64,000 nt of DNA from Candidatus Nitrotoga sp. M5 (GTDB lineage Bacteria; Pseudomonadota; Gammaproteobacteria; Burkholderiales; Gallionellaceae), in NCBI RefSeq assembly GCF_927904885.1, contig NZ_CAKMNW010000019.1, positions 1-64,000 of the forward strand, given 5' to 3'. A model generated the notes under the pieces. It saw only the letters and a list, made by a program, of their open reading frames with translations. It searched no databases and was not told the DNA's origin. Below are positions 28,321-39,314 of the stretch, in pieces; the stretch's first letter is position 1; each line of letters begins with the position of its first letter. Made by a program: the position numbers and the translations under genes.

Positions 28321-30741
28321 TCAGCGCAAATGCCTGCGTCCTTCCTTAGGATGATCCAACATCTGGCAAGCGCGACGATAGGCGAGCAAAGTTTTCTGGG
28401 CACGGCCCAGTACGCTGTCATATGGATAATTGCCTGTTCCGTTCGCGATACCGATCGGGAAACCGGTAAGCAATTCTATGCCTTCGCTCGCGTGTTCTGC
28501 AGTGTAGATATGGAATAAGCCTTTAGCGACGGCCTCGATGACCTTGTGTTCCAGCATCAGGTGTCGGCGGTTACGGTGTGGAATCAACACGCCTTGGCTG
28601 CCATCCAGTCCGGCCGTTTCGCAGACACGAAAGTAACCTTCTATTTTTTCGTTAATACCACCGACTGGCAACACTTCTCCATGCTGGTCGACTGCGCCGG
28701 TAACCGCTATACCTTGCTTGAGAGGCAAGTTTGACAAGGATGAAAGTAAAACATAAAGTTCGGCACAGGAAGCAGAATCACCTTCTACACCGTAATAGTC
28801 CTGTTCGAAAACAATTGATGCATTAAGTGCAAGCGGTGCAAGATGGAAAAATAAGGCAGACACGTAGTTCTGCAAAATGAACACACCCTTGTCATGGATT
28901 GGCCCGGACATTTCTACTTCACGTCCAATATTGAGCAAACCGTCTTCACCGGCAAAGGTGCGCGCCGTGATTCGCAAAGGAAAGCCAAAACGGTAATCTC
29001 CCAGATCTATCTGGGAAAGACCATTAATTTGGCCTACTTTCTCGCCATGCACCGTAATCAACACATCACCTTCGGCAATGGATTCATGCAAGCGCTGGTC
29101 GGGATAATCGTGGCGTGAGATGCGCGCACGAAGTGCATCCTCCACATCCGCTGCCTCGACTATAAGAGCGGAACGAGCACGGCATAGCGCAGCACTTTCC
29201 ATTACCAGCGCCTCGACACGAGAGAAAATTGCGCTTTGACGAAACTGATCGTCCGTTTCTCGGTGGGAATCCTCTAACAGACGAGCTACGGCAGCGGCGG
29301 AAAAATGAGGTAGCCCAAGTTCCAGGCATGTGTGGGCGATAAAAATTGACGAAGCGCGGCGGGTATCAGCACTGGCTATAAAGTTTTCAGCAAAATCGAC
29401 CTTGACCCGAAAGCGGCGCGCAAACTCCGGGTCGCCCTCCTGTAACTCGTAATACTCTTCACGCGAACCGATCAAAATAATTTTGACGTTAACATTCACG
29501 GCTTCTGGTTCGAGTGAAATGGCCGCAATCGGTGTAAGCGCTGTGCTCGGCTCTTCCATTTGCAGCTTGCCACTACGCAACAAGCGCCGAAGCTTCGCCC
29601 ACACCACTTCATCGGTCTGCAGATCGCGTAACTGCAGCATAAGGAAACCTCCATGCGCCTTGTGCAGGCTACCAGCGCGGATGCGGGTAAAATCAGTTAC
29701 CAACATATCGTTTTCGGTCTGACATTCAATGCTGCCGAACAGTGAGCGGAATAGTGGATTATCTTCAACGATTATCGGTGCACCGCTCAGGCCACCATTG
29801 TCCACTATCAAATTGACCCGGTAACGGGATAATACTTTTCTTAACGCCTCCTGCCGACTTTCCTCATCGTTATTGGAAACCTTGAACAACTCCAGATTTT
29901 CGAGCACATCTTGCATGATCTGTTCCAGATATGCACTAAATTTGACGTGATCTTTAATCTCCTTGTTCAATCCATCTCTGATTCCTTGTAATTCATGATT
30001 CAATAGCGGCTTCACTACTTGACGCAATAACGCCGCCAAGGCATCGTTCATCACTCGCTCCAGCGGCCGGGTTTTCTCGAAATAGCTGGCAATCTTCTCA
30101 CGCAATTCCTGCTCGGCCTGCTCTATCTCGGCACGGTGTTCTTTTGGCAAAACAAGCACTTCATCTTCGGTCAACAAGTGCTTTTTTTTACCCAGCAAAG
30201 TAAAAACCATGCGCCCGTCCTCACGCTGAATAGCGAACTTGCGGGCTTCGGCAAAGGCTTCAAGTTCAGCGTAACTTTTGCTTTCTTCTTCCTTGTAAGT
30301 TTTTTCAATGCGCTCGCTTTCGGCTTTAAAATCCTGACCCACCAAGCATTGCGGAATTTCCGTCTGCAGGGATTTCACCATCCGCAGCATGAGTTGGCGC
30401 AGCAGGCGTCCCTGCCCGGCAGGCAAATACAAAGCCTGCGGTTTTTCTGGCACATCAAAATTGTGCAGATAGCATAAGTCGGGTGGCACCGCTTTATTTG
30501 CAGCGGCCGCCTGCATTGCTTGCCTGAGCAGCGAAGAGCGGCCACTGCCGACTTCACCCAGCACAAACAGGTTGTAGTCTGGCTGATTCATTCCAAGACC
30601 AAAGCGGGCGGCCATTTCCGCACGCTCCTGACCGATCCAGGATAGCGGATACTGTAGCAATTCTGAAGTATCAGAGAACCCAAGCGAATCGGGATCGATA
30701 GTGAAGCGAAGATCGGCAGGAGACAGATTTGAGATCAGCAT
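28321..30741 (-). CDS. Lon-related AAA+ protease (LonB/YcbZ-like, S16 family)
   Basis: An 806-residue protein. An N-terminal ATPase region has a Walker A-like GEVGSGRSS near residue 62 and a long coiled insert (residues ~150-260). The C-terminal S16 protease domain has the Ser-Lys dyad S656 (EGDSAS) and K699 (INEKIEGY), 43 residues apart as in Lon. It lacks the N-terminal substrate domain of classical Lon, placing it with the YcbZ/LonB-like group. It likely degrades or remodels cytoplasmic proteins; substrates are unknown. It stands alone. Confidence 0.88.
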   Translation of the reverse strand: MLISNLSPADLRFTIDPDSLGFSDTSELLQYPLSWIGQERAEMAARFGLGMNQPDYNLFVLGEVGSGRSSLLRQAMQAAAANKAVPPDLCYLHNFDVPEKPQALYLPAGQGRLLRQLMLRMVKSLQTEIPQCLVGQDFKAESERIEKTYKEEESKSYAELEAFAEARKFAIQREDGRMVFTLLGKKKHLLTEDEVLVLPKEHRAEIEQAEQELREKIASYFEKTRPLERVMNDALAALLRQVVKPLLNHELQGIRDGLNKEIKDHVKFSAYLEQIMQDVLENLELFKVSNNDEESRQEALRKVLSRYRVNLIVDNGGLSGAPIIVEDNPLFRSLFGSIECQTENDMLVTDFTRIRAGSLHKAHGGFLMLQLRDLQTDEVVWAKLRRLLRSGKLQMEEPSTALTPIAAISLEPEAVNVNVKIILIGSREEYYELQEGDPEFARRFRVKVDFAENFIASADTRRASSIFIAHTCLELGLPHFSAAAVARLLEDSHRETDDQFRQSAIFSRVEALVMESAALCRARSALIVEAADVEDALRARISRHDYPDQRLHESIAEGDVLITVHGEKVGQINGLSQIDLGDYRFGFPLRITARTFAGEDGLLNIGREVEMSGPIHDKGVFILQNYVSALFFHLAPLALNASIVFEQDYYGVEGDSASCAELYVLLSSLSNLPLKQGIAVTGAVDQHGEVLPVGGINEKIEGYFRVCETAGLDGSQGVLIPHRNRRHLMLEHKVIEAVAKGLFHIYTAEHASEGIELLTGFPIGIANGTGNYPYDSVLGRAQKTLLAYRRACQMLDHPKEGRRHLR

Positions 30742-31000
30742 ATTTTAACCAAAGAGTTACACAGGATTTCGAATTGTAACCATTAATCTAGTTTACTTAA
30801 CGCCTGCGTCGAAGTGTTGTTCTGCCACTAACGTGGTTGACAATCTAGTTTAGTGTGGTTCCCGTTCCAGCGCTGTAGCTTCGCTGCTTTATAGACGATG
30901 GCGCGCTACTTTATCATCGAGATCAAATGTAGCGAGGTAAAGTAGAAAGCGGGCGAGAGTCTATACTGTACTCTACCCAATTATTATGTAACCACATTGA

Positions 31001-32275
31001 TTAGGAAAGCGACTCGCGATGTAAAGCAAAGTCAGACGCGAGTCGCAGCTTACCGATTTCTTCCGATACTTTCAGCGCATTTTCGGCATGCGCAAAAACA
31101 AAATTGGCACGCCCTAATGCTGCCTCTTTCATCGTAACGCTACCCAAATCCGCTAACGTCGACAGGGATTTTTGTAATTTTATTACAACTTCAATGGTTC
31201 CTGCACCATCACGTGCAACAGGATTATACGCATCGTCAAACATGTCACTTAACGAAATTTCTGGAATAGCCACTCGGTCAAAATCTACTTGCTTTGGTTC
31301 AGCTTGCGTTGAATTCTGAGCGCATTGTGATAGCAACCGGACAAAAGCATCTACAATCCTGATTGCAGTTCCCGGGTCGTTAATGCCAGGTGACAAAGCT
31401 CGGCTCGCAATTTCTGACAATACAACAAATCCGAATCGAGGGTCTTCATCAAAAGTTCTGCTACTGCCTATAAAAAAACATTTGGAAATAGCTTTGGTAT
31501 CAACTTTTTCTGCTAAAACTATCTGTGGCGGTCGGAGATAAGCTACTGGCTTATCCGGAGCTGCAAATTTACCTGGTAAGGATGCAACCTCAACAAATAT
31601 ATCATTTTCCTTAGCAATATTCTGTATTGCATCAACGTCAATTCGTTGAATATAACCAATAGTCTGCGCATATATCGCCACTCCGTCTATGCGACCTTCA
31701 GCCTTTAGGGCTCCCAAGGTTGGTTTATTTAAATGACGGCACAGTGCTTTTTCAGTAGCGTCTTCTGTTTTTTTGATAATGGTATCAAGACGCCCTAAGC
31801 GAGCAATCCTATCCACCCATCTTATAAAACTAAAAATGACTAACGCAAAAACAAAGATAGTCATAACAAACAAGGTCAATCGTCCGGCCCTTTCGTAGTA
31901 ACCATTTGTTAAAGCAACTTGAGCAACGATACTAAAAATGAATGCACCAATAAAAGTGGAAAGCGCATTTTGTGATACATCGTCAGCTAGCACTAGCGTG
32001 AAAGCACGTGGTGTCGCAGCACTACTGGCCGACTGGTAAGACGACAACATAGCTCCAACGGCAAATACTGCTATCACTAACATGCTGGAGGAAATTGTCG
32101 ACAACAACATCTTGATTGATTCTGAGGTTACTTCCGGAGCCTTGGGAAATAATCCCATTTGATCGGTTACTTGAGCTAAAAATGCAGCTGCAATGGAAAG
32201 CAAGCAAATAAACAGTGGCTTTACCCACAACTTCTCTTTGATACGACTTAGCATAAATCTAATCTGAGCTTGCAT
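31001..32275 (-). CDS. DUF2254 family membrane protein
   Basis: A 424-residue protein with four predicted transmembrane helices in the first ~150 residues, then a large soluble domain. LYxRAGRLTLF-like segment YYERAGRLTLF, and RALSPGINDPGTA near residue 295, mark the DUF2254 family. Function is unknown. Over 250 bp separate it from the Lon-like gene, so they need not share a transcript. Confidence 0.85.
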   Translation of the reverse strand: MQAQIRFMLSRIKEKLWVKPLFICLLSIAAAFLAQVTDQMGLFPKAPEVTSESIKMLLSTISSSMLVIAVFAVGAMLSSYQSASSAATPRAFTLVLADDVSQNALSTFIGAFIFSIVAQVALTNGYYERAGRLTLFVMTIFVFALVIFSFIRWVDRIARLGRLDTIIKKTEDATEKALCRHLNKPTLGALKAEGRIDGVAIYAQTIGYIQRIDVDAIQNIAKENDIFVEVASLPGKFAAPDKPVAYLRPPQIVLAEKVDTKAISKCFFIGSSRTFDEDPRFGFVVLSEIASRALSPGINDPGTAIRIVDAFVRLLSQCAQNSTQAEPKQVDFDRVAIPEISLSDMFDDAYNPVARDGAGTIEVVIKLQKSLSTLADLGSVTMKEAALGRANFVFAHAENALKVSEEIGKLRLASDFALHRESLS

Positions 32276-33123
32276 TTATCAACCTCCGTCTTCGTTAAAT
32301 AACGCAATAGGTTTAGTGTGATGGATTAAAACTATGCCGCAATAAATTGTTTAATTTAGCCTTAAATATTACTAAACACCTATAAATCATGGGGTTGGAT
32401 GTCCAATAGTTAACTAAAAGTCGTTCATAATTACATGATTACCAAGAATCAATAGATAACGACGACATAGCCTAATCTAATCCGTAATTATGAGTGTCAA
32501 AAAACTGCATATTATTCACTCCTGACTAACCACTCATCTTGTGAATGAACTACATTTCATAATTTAGATTATGTGGTTACAACAACAGAAGCACTTTCAT
32601 AATTGATGAAAAATCACGCCACCCTATCTCGATTCTGAATTGACAGTCAAATTCAATCGTAATATCTTTATGCTGCGGGGGCAGCTCTCATGTTGCCCTC
32701 CTTTTTGGACTTTGTTGCCACAAAAAACCAAGCACCATATTGGAGGGAAGTTATCTTGAAATATAACTCAGGCCTCACAATTTCTCTTTAACTTCATCGA
32801 GTAATCTTAAATATTTTTTACTTAAACCCAGTCTTTAATTCTCATTAAAAAAGGCTGTGCGAAGATATATCAAGTGCAGATCAGGATTAGAAGAACTCCC
32901 AGCTTACCAAGTGGATATAATGTTGACTTGAGAATCCACAAGTCTGCCCATATATGTTATTTATGGATGTAATGAACATAATTTGGACATAGCATAATTA
33001 AATCTTAGACAAATTCATTAACTTTTAAACTGCTGATATTCGAACCGGATTTGCCTATCGATCAGCCACAAAGACAATAAACACTTATTAAAAAACAACG
33101 TTACTACTTCTAAATCAGATTAC
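32276..33123. other. Long A+T-rich intergenic region before hrcA
   Basis: About 850 bases between two divergent genes. I found no frame with a ribosome site longer than about a dozen codons, no tRNA fold and no CIRCE operator (TTAGCACTC-N9-GAGTGCTAA). A small dyad CATAAT-N4-ATTATG lies near 32557-32574, and GGGGGCA / TGCCCTCC near 32678-32701 could pair. Promoters for DUF2254 and hrcA must lie here but no box stands out. Confidence 0.4.
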
Positions 33124-34152
33124 ATGTCAACAATTCTTAACAGCCGTGCACAAGTTTTGCTTAAGACATTGGTGGATCGCTATATTAACAATGGTCAGCC
33201 GGTAGGTTCACGCGCGCTACTCGAGTTTTCTGGCTTGGAAATCAGCTCTGCCACTATTCGCAATGTAATGGCCGGTCTCGAAGAAATGGGGCTGGTGAGC
33301 AGTCCGCACACTTCCGCAGGACGCGTGCCTACAGCGCGAGGTTACCGTTTGTTTATCGACACATTGATGGTAGCGCAACCGCTGGACAGCGCACATGTGC
33401 AACAGCTCGAACACCAATTACAACCGGACAACCCTTCGCGCTTAATAACCCAGGCATCTAATTTGCTGTCAGAGCTCACCCATTTTGCCGGCGTGGTCGC
33501 CACGCCCAAGCGTGCCACAATCACAGTGAGCCATGTCGAATTTTTACGCCTATCCACAAAAAGAGTTCTGTTGATCATTGTGATGCCAAATGGCGAAGTG
33601 GAGAACCGCGTATTGCTGACTCACAAAGATTACACTCAATCTCAGCTCACTGAGGCCGGCAGTTTTTTAAGCCAGCACTATGTTGACTGCCCGCTCCAGG
33701 ATATCCACCAACGCGTGCAGTCCGAATTACATCAATTGCAGCACGACCTGACATCGCTGATGAGCGCGGCGATGGCAGCAGGTGATGCGGTAATTGCTCG
33801 AAAAAATGAAGACTATGTGATCAGCGGCGAACGCAATCTTCTATATATAAATGATCTTTCTTCAAACATGCAACAGCTGCGTGGACTGTTCAAAGTGTTC
33901 GAACAAAAAACAGAGCTACTGCAGTTACTTGATGTCAGCCGTCATGCACCTGGTGTGCATATTTTTGTCGGTAACGAATCCGGGTTACCTGGATTGGGCG
34001 AGTGCAGCGTAGTTAGTGCACCTTATACTGCTGACGGTCAGGTTATTGGCACACTGGCGGTGGTCGGCCCCAAGCGCATGGATTACGAAAAAGTCGTCCC
34101 GATTGTGGACATTACCTCCAAATTGCTCAGCAATGCGCTGTCTCAAAATTAG
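33124..34152 (+). CDS. hrcA: Heat-inducible transcription repressor HrcA
   Basis: A 342-residue repressor with an N-terminal winged helix (SSATIRNVMAGLEEMGLV, then SAGRVPTARGYR), a GAF-like middle and the C-terminal dimer region. It should block groESL/dnaK-type operons through CIRCE sites. No CIRCE is seen in front of its own gene. hemH follows about 100 bp later, a common betaproteobacterial order. Confidence 0.95.
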   Translation: MSTILNSRAQVLLKTLVDRYINNGQPVGSRALLEFSGLEISSATIRNVMAGLEEMGLVSSPHTSAGRVPTARGYRLFIDTLMVAQPLDSAHVQQLEHQLQPDNPSRLITQASNLLSELTHFAGVVATPKRATITVSHVEFLRLSTKRVLLIIVMPNGEVENRVLLTHKDYTQSQLTEAGSFLSQHYVDCPLQDIHQRVQSELHQLQHDLTSLMSAAMAAGDAVIARKNEDYVISGERNLLYINDLSSNMQQLRGLFKVFEQKTELLQLLDVSRHAPGVHIFVGNESGLPGLGECSVVSAPYTADGQVIGTLAVVGPKRMDYEKVVPIVDITSKLLSNALSQN

Positions 34153-34258
34153 CAAAAAACCTCAACATTAGAGGCACCACAGAGAAAAACAATCCAAAAT
34201 TTTTCAATTGGTATTTTGTTTATTTTTTCTCAGTAGAAAATTTTTTGGATAAAACTTT

Positions 34259-35350
34259 ATGACTTACTCAACTGAACCCACTTACACCCACGGCACTCCT
34301 GAAAAATGCGCTGTATTATTGTTTAATCTTGGCACGCCGGACGCGCCCACCGCCCAAGCAGTCAAACCTTACCTGCGTGAATTTTTGAGCGACCCGCGTG
34401 TAGTGGAAATTCCAAAAATTGTTTGGTGGTTTATTCTGAACGGCATTATTCTAAACACTAGACCAAAGAAATCTGCCGCTAAATATGCCAGCATTTGGAT
34501 GCCGGAGGGCTCCCCCCTGAAAGTGCATACCGAACGTCAGACCAGTATGCTAAAAGATTGCCTGGAGGAACGCACCCAAGGTATACCACTGGTAGTGGAC
34601 TACGCCATGCGCTATGGCAACCCCTCAATTCCCAGTGTGCTGGACAAACTCAAGAAGCAAAACTGTCAGCGTATTCTACTTGTTCCAATGTATCCACAAT
34701 ATGCCGCCAGTGCAACCGGCACTGCATGGGATGTAATTTGTAGTGAACTGACCAAACAACGCAACATGCCCGCACTACGCACTATTAAGCACTTCCACGA
34801 CAACCCCGGCTATATTGCTGCCACTGTGCAAAACATACGCGATTATTGGACTCTGCATGGTCGTCCGGATAAGCTTGTGATGAGTTTTCACGGTTTACCG
34901 CAGTACACACTGGAAAAAGGCGACCCTTATCACTGTGAATGCCAAAAAAGCGGACGGCTGATAGCTGAGGCACTGCAACTTAATGCAGAACAATACGCTG
35001 TTTGCTTCCAGTCACGCTTCGGCCGCGCTGAATGGATCCAACCTTATACCACCTCCATACTTAAAGAATTAGGCATGAAAAAAACTAAGCGAGTTGATGT
35101 AGTCTGCCCTGGCTTTGTAGCAGACTGCCTGGAAACGCTAGAAGAAATTGCAATGGAAGGTAAAGACGATTTTAAGCATGCAGGCGGCGGCGAATATCAC
35201 TACATTCCTTGTCTCAATGAACGGCCAGACTGGATACATGCCTTGGCGGATTTAGTGTTGGATAACCTGCATGGCTGGCTGGATAAACCGCAAACCTCTC
35301 AACTGGAGCAGAGTCGTTTAAGGGCACTGGCAATTGGCGCTAAGAATTAA
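34259..35350 (+). CDS. hemH: Ferrochelatase
   Basis: A 363-residue enzyme that inserts Fe(II) into protoporphyrin IX, the last step of protohaem synthesis. The active-site histidine is in [21 protein letters not shown], and the acidic metal path in [23 protein letters not shown] at the N-terminus and length are typical. It lies behind hrcA and is followed by a repeat element. Confidence 0.96.
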   Translation: MTYSTEPTYTHGTPEKCAVLLFNLGTPDAPTAQAVKPYLREFLSDPRVVEIPKIVWWFILNGIILNTRPKKSAAKYASIWMPEGSPLKVHTERQTSMLKDCLEERTQGIPLVVDYAMRYGNPSIPSVLDKLKKQNCQRILLVPMYPQYAASATGTAWDVICSELTKQRNMPALRTIKHFHDNPGYIAATVQNIRDYWTLHGRPDKLVMSFHGLPQYTLEKGDPYHCECQKSGRLIAEALQLNAEQYAVCFQSRFGRAEWIQPYTTSILKELGMKKTKRVDVVCPGFVADCLETLEEIAMEGKDDFKHAGGGEYHYIPCLNERPDWIHALADLVLDNLHGWLDKPQTSQLEQSRLRALAIGAKN

Positions 35351-35357
35351 CTTGTAA

Positions 35358-35534
35358 GGATGCCTCTTAAAATTCAAGTTTCCAGAAAGGGCAAGGCACA
35401 AGAAAAAAATTTGTTCGCGGAATCTAATGCTGAGCTGTAGCGATAATTTTTTGGCGTTACGCACGCCGAATTATTGCGAAATTAAGGTTAGCTGCCAAAC
35501 GGCTGCTGGCAAAACTGAATTTTAGAGGCGCTTT
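35358..35534. repeat. CCTCTAAA-type interspersed repeat
   Basis: The ends GGATGCCTCTTAAAATTCAA and the inverse of CTGAATTTTAGAGGCGC face each other over about 177 bp. The inside holds GGGCAAGGCAC and GAGCTG, shared in part with other copies. It sits between the convergent hemH and orn genes. Confidence 0.7.
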
Positions 35535-36080
35535 TTATAACTGGATAAAATGCTCGCGATAATACTTCATCTCATCGATTGATTCGTAAATATCGGCCAG
35601 CGCTTCATGCTTACCGTGTTTCTTTATTCCCTGAGCGACCTCAGGCTTCCAGCGTTTAGCAAGTTCCTTCAGGGTGCTTACATCCAAATTTCGGTAGTGA
35701 AAATAGCTTTCCAATTGCGGCATCCAGCGCGCGAGAAAGCGTCGATCCTGGCAGATGGAATTGCCGCACATCGGTGAAATACGAGCGGGCACATGTTCCG
35801 TGAGAAACGCCAGCATTTGAGCTTCCACTGCCGCAGCGTCCAGCGTAGACGCTTTTACCTTGTCGATGAGGCCAGATTTGCCATGAGTGGATGTATTCCA
35901 GCTATCCATACCCTCCAAGACGGTATCTGTTTGGTGAACTACCAAAACTGGTGCTTCAGCAATAGCATTCAAATCGCTATCAGTAATAACCAGCGCTACC
36001 TCAATGATGCTATCAGTTTCCGGAACCAGGCCGGTCATTTCCATGTCTATCCAAATCAGGTGGTTTTTATTTTGTGCCAT
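35535..36080 (-). CDS. orn: Oligoribonuclease
   Basis: A 181-residue DEDDh 3'-5' exonuclease that clears 2-5 nt RNAs, including pGpG. The acidic motifs are [20 protein letters not shown] and the late HEALADI block. The frame is open for 23 more codons upstream, but [18 protein letters not shown] is the usual start. It is convergent with hemH and divergent from the M48 gene. Confidence 0.95.
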   Translation of the reverse strand: MAQNKNHLIWIDMEMTGLVPETDSIIEVALVITDSDLNAIAEAPVLVVHQTDTVLEGMDSWNTSTHGKSGLIDKVKASTLDAAAVEAQMLAFLTEHVPARISPMCGNSICQDRRFLARWMPQLESYFHYRNLDVSTLKELAKRWKPEVAQGIKKHGKHEALADIYESIDEMKYYREHFIQL

Positions 36081-36250
36081 AATTCGCTGCGTTTGTTTAT
36101 TGATATAACTATCGGGCAGGTATTGTGCCATACCAATACTACAAGCCAATTATTTTTAATTAATAGTACATTTCCCGCACATGTTATAAAATACAATATA
36201 AGCAACTAATATCAATTAGTTATTTATATTTGTCTAAACAATCAGAATAA

Positions 36251-37504
36251 ATGAATCCATTCCAATTTTCCGCGTTATTTATCAGTGCACTGTTGTTGAC
36301 TACTGTCGCCCAAATGTGGCTGGCACGACGTCATCTTATCCACATCCACGCGCATCGTGCTGAAGTGCCTTCTAATTTTAGCAAGCAGATTGATCTTTCA
36401 GCACATCAAAAAGCGGCAGACTACACAAGCGCTAAAACGCGGTTAAGTTTGCTGAGCACTCCATTTAATGCGTTACTACTGCTCATATTTACTCTCGGTG
36501 GTGGGATACAGTGGATCGCTGACTTGTGGTTGAACATCTTCACCAATTCACTTTTACAAGGCTTAGCAACCATCCTAACGGTGCTGCTACTTTCATCACT
36601 GTTAGAAATGCCATTCAGCCTGTACCGTACATTTGTCATTGAAGCACGCTACGGCTTCAATAAAATGACATTGGCAATGTATCTGGCTGATGCCGCGAAA
36701 GGGTTGTTGATCGGCGCCATATTCGTCCTGCCATTATTATTCGGTGTACTGTGGCTGATGGATCGCATGGGCGAAAATTGGTGGCTGTATGTGTGGGGAG
36801 TATGGGTAACGTTCAATCTACTGCTGCTATTCATCTATCCCTCTTTCATCGCACCGCTGTTTAATAAATTCTCCCCTCTGCAAGATGAGACGCTTAAAAT
36901 GCGTATTAAGACACTCCTACAGAAATGCGGATTCACCGCACAAGGGCTATTTGTAATGGATGGCTCCAAGCGTTCCTCACACGGGAACGCCTACTTCACG
37001 GGCTTCGGAAAATCAAAACGGATTGTATTCTTCGACACTCTGCTGGAACGCCTCGCGCCACCAGAAATTGAAGCGGTATTAGCGCATGAGCTGGGGCATT
37101 TCAAGCGTCACCACGTGCTGAAACGCATCGTTTTCACCTTTGCCTTAAGCCTGGGATTTTTATGGCTGCTAGCACTATTGATGGATGCAAACTGGTTCTA
37201 TGGCGGACTCGGTGTTACCACTCCATCGACAGCACTGGCGTTATTACTGTTCTTTATGGTATTGCCGGTGTTTAGCTTTTTACTACATCCATTTATGAGC
37301 TACTACTCACGCAAACATGAATTTGAGGCCGATGCCTATGCCGCGCAACAAACCAGCGCGAATGATCTGTCCAGCGCACTGGTAAAAATGTATCAAGACA
37401 ACGCTGCAACGCTTACACCGGACCCGTTGTATTCTACGTTTTACGACTCGCACCCACCTGCTCTGATGCGTATTGCACGTCTACAATCATTACAAGGAAA
37501 TTAA
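36251..37504 (+). CDS. M48 family metallopeptidase (Ste24/CAAX protease-like)
   Basis: A 417-residue integral membrane zinc protease. It has six to seven hydrophobic helices, the zinc motif HELGH (in AVLAHELGHFKRHH, ca. residue 280) and a third ligand in HEFEADAYA about 80 residues on. The N-terminal CAAX-protease domain (RYGFNKM) is present. In bacteria it probably acts in membrane-protein quality control. A small cytochrome c gene starts 3 bp after it. Confidence 0.93.
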   Translation: MNPFQFSALFISALLLTTVAQMWLARRHLIHIHAHRAEVPSNFSKQIDLSAHQKAADYTSAKTRLSLLSTPFNALLLLIFTLGGGIQWIADLWLNIFTNSLLQGLATILTVLLLSSLLEMPFSLYRTFVIEARYGFNKMTLAMYLADAAKGLLIGAIFVLPLLFGVLWLMDRMGENWWLYVWGVWVTFNLLLLFIYPSFIAPLFNKFSPLQDETLKMRIKTLLQKCGFTAQGLFVMDGSKRSSHGNAYFTGFGKSKRIVFFDTLLERLAPPEIEAVLAHELGHFKRHHVLKRIVFTFALSLGFLWLLALLMDANWFYGGLGVTTPSTALALLLFFMVLPVFSFLLHPFMSYYSRKHEFEADAYAAQQTSANDLSSALVKMYQDNAATLTPDPLYSTFYDSHPPALMRIARLQSLQGN

Positions 37505-37506
37505 TC

Positions 37507-37812
37507 ATGAAGATTTTTTTTGCTATATTTTTATTACTGTGCGGTACAGTACAAGCCAAACCATTTGCCGATGGCCAACCTGAAGCAGGTAAGAAACTGT
37601 TCGACAAACACCAATGCAACAGTTGCCACAGCGCCAAAATGGGCGGCGACGGCAATGTCATCTTCACGCGCCCCAGCCACAAAGTAAAAGATTCGCTGCA
37701 GCTAGAGGCACAAATTAATGCATGCAGTCTTAATGTAAGTGATGCTCTTTCCGCACAGGACAAACTAGACCTAGCAGCTTATCTCAACAAGCATTTTTAT
37801 AAATTCAAATAA
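37507..37812 (+). CDS. Small periplasmic cytochrome c
   Basis: A 101-residue protein with a signal peptide (to about A18, VQA) and one haem site CNSCH near residues 35-39. The axial second ligand is not obvious; the only near methionine is in AKMGGDG right after the haem site. No partner oxidase or dehydrogenase is adjacent. It is packed between the M48 protease (3 bp) and the carbinolamine dehydratase (6 bp), so it is expressed with them. Confidence 0.88.
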   Translation: MKIFFAIFLLLCGTVQAKPFADGQPEAGKKLFDKHQCNSCHSAKMGGDGNVIFTRPSHKVKDSLQLEAQINACSLNVSDALSAQDKLDLAAYLNKHFYKFK

Positions 37813-37817
37813 GCGAT

Positions 37818-38156
37818 ATGACAACACTCTGTGATTTAGCAATTAAGAAATGCAAACCTTGCGAAGGCGGTGTTCAACCGTTATCTCAAGATGAAATTAA
37901 CGCTCTGCTAAAGCAGCTGGATAGCTGGGTGCAGCGCGATCAAACTATCGGTAAAATTTTCGAGTTCAAAAACTATTATCAGACCATGGCATTCGTAAAT
38001 GCAGTTGCATGGATTGCGCACCGCGAAGACCATCATCCCGATCTGAACGTTAGTTACAACAAGTGCCATGTAGAGTTTTCCACGCATGCCATTCAGGGTC
38101 TATCAGAAAATGACTTCATCTGCGCCGCCAAGGTGGATGCCTGTTTTAAAGCTTGA
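37818..38156 (+). CDS. phhB: Pterin-4a-carbinolamine dehydratase
   Basis: A 112-residue PCD/DCoH-fold protein with the active-site cluster EDHHPDLNVSYNK. It recycles oxidised tetrahydropterin after aromatic hydroxylation, or serves in cofactor metabolism where no hydroxylase is present. No phenylalanine hydroxylase gene is in the window. Its stop overlaps the TTG start of rsgA. Confidence 0.93.
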   Translation: MTTLCDLAIKKCKPCEGGVQPLSQDEINALLKQLDSWVQRDQTIGKIFEFKNYYQTMAFVNAVAWIAHREDHHPDLNVSYNKCHVEFSTHAIQGLSENDFICAAKVDACFKA

Positions 38157-39025
38157 ACTCACCTATTCAAGGACAAGTAGTCGCTGCCTTCAGCCGCCAA
38201 TATACGGTTGAATTGTCTGATGGAAAATTGCTGCCATGTCTTACACATGGCAAAAAAAGTGAAGTGGCATGTGGTGATATCGTACAAATTCAGCGTATAA
38301 GCGATGCGCAAGGGGTGATAAAACATATCCTGCCGCGGCAGACCCTGCTGTACCGTTCTGACGCCTACCGCCAGAAACTCATTGCTGCCAACATTACACA
38401 AATTATTGTGGTCGTAGCCAGTAGGCCTTCGTTCAGCGACGAACTTCTGGCACGCTGCCTCATCGCCGCGCACGACCAGCAACTTGAAACCCTAATAGTG
38501 CTGAATAAGAGTGACTTACTGGAAGCAGCAACGATTGCTCGTGCCCAACTAGCGCCCTACCGCGCCATCGGCTACCGCATACTTGAACTTTGTGCCCAAG
38601 AGAGCGCTGCCCCTCTGCGTCCCTTTCTACAAGACCACACCAGCATATTGGTAGGCCAATCTGGCATGGGTAAATCTACCCTGATCAATGCATTACTGCC
38701 AGATGCACAAGCACCCACACGCGAAATATCTACCGCACTTAATTCAGGAAAACATACCACCACGCATGCACGTCTTTATCACTTAAATACGGAAAGTCAC
38801 CTAATCGACTGTCCTGGTGTACAAGCATTCGGGCTACACCATCTTGATTTTGGTGCCATCGAAGCTGGCTTTGTGGAATTTGCAGCATTTCTCGGCCAGT
38901 GTCGCTTCCATAATTGTCGTCACACGCACGAACCTGGTTGCGCACTAAAAGAAACAGAACAAAATGGAAAGATAAATACACGGAGACTAAAGCTGTTTCA
39001 GGAGATAAGCCAGAATAAGAGTTGA
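38153..39025 (+). CDS. rsgA: Ribosome small subunit-dependent GTPase A
   Basis: A 290-residue circularly permuted GTPase with an N-terminal OB fold, then NKSD (G4) before GQSGMGKST (G1) and DCPGV. The C-terminal zinc site reads CRFHNCRHTHEPGC. It tests the maturing 30S subunit. The start is a TTG overlapping the phhB stop as TTGA; no better start is near. Confidence 0.96.
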   Translation: MNSPIQGQVVAAFSRQYTVELSDGKLLPCLTHGKKSEVACGDIVQIQRISDAQGVIKHILPRQTLLYRSDAYRQKLIAANITQIIVVVASRPSFSDELLARCLIAAHDQQLETLIVLNKSDLLEAATIARAQLAPYRAIGYRILELCAQESAAPLRPFLQDHTSILVGQSGMGKSTLINALLPDAQAPTREISTALNSGKHTTTHARLYHLNTESHLIDCPGVQAFGLHHLDFGAIEAGFVEFAAFLGQCRFHNCRHTHEPGCALKETEQNGKINTRRLKLFQEISQNKS

Positions 39026-39065
39026 CCTTCATCTTTGAAAAAACAGGAGAGGGTGTTTAGCTTAT

Positions 39066-39271
39066 GGGTGCTTTTAAAATTCAAACTTCTAATAGTCTGT
39101 CGGACTCAAAAATTGAAGCTAAAATTGAGCTGAGCGAGGGATAATTTTGCGAGCTTTAACCTTGCGGTGAAATGCCTGCTTACCCTACTTGACGATTTAG
39201 CAGGGTAATAGTTGTTCTATTGTTAAAACAGTGGAAAACCGCTTTTCGCAAAACTGGATGTAGAGGCGCCC
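39066..39271. repeat. CCTCTAAA-type interspersed repeat, long copy
   Basis: Left end GGGTGCTTTTAAAATTCAAA; right end CTGGATGTAGAGGCGCCC is its imperfect inverse. The inside holds AGTCTGTCGGACTC and GAGCTGAGCG, shared with 41578-41710, and GCCTGCTTACCC, shared with 1589-1665. This composite shows that several sub-repeats belong to one family. Confidence 0.7.
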
Positions 39272-39314
39272 TTATGTGACATCTATCACAAAAAGAGCCA
39301 GTGTAGCGGATACG

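Noticed and set aside
32276..33123. CIRCE operator in front of hrcA
   Set aside because: No TTAGCACTC-N9-GAGTGCTAA or close variant was found in the gap.
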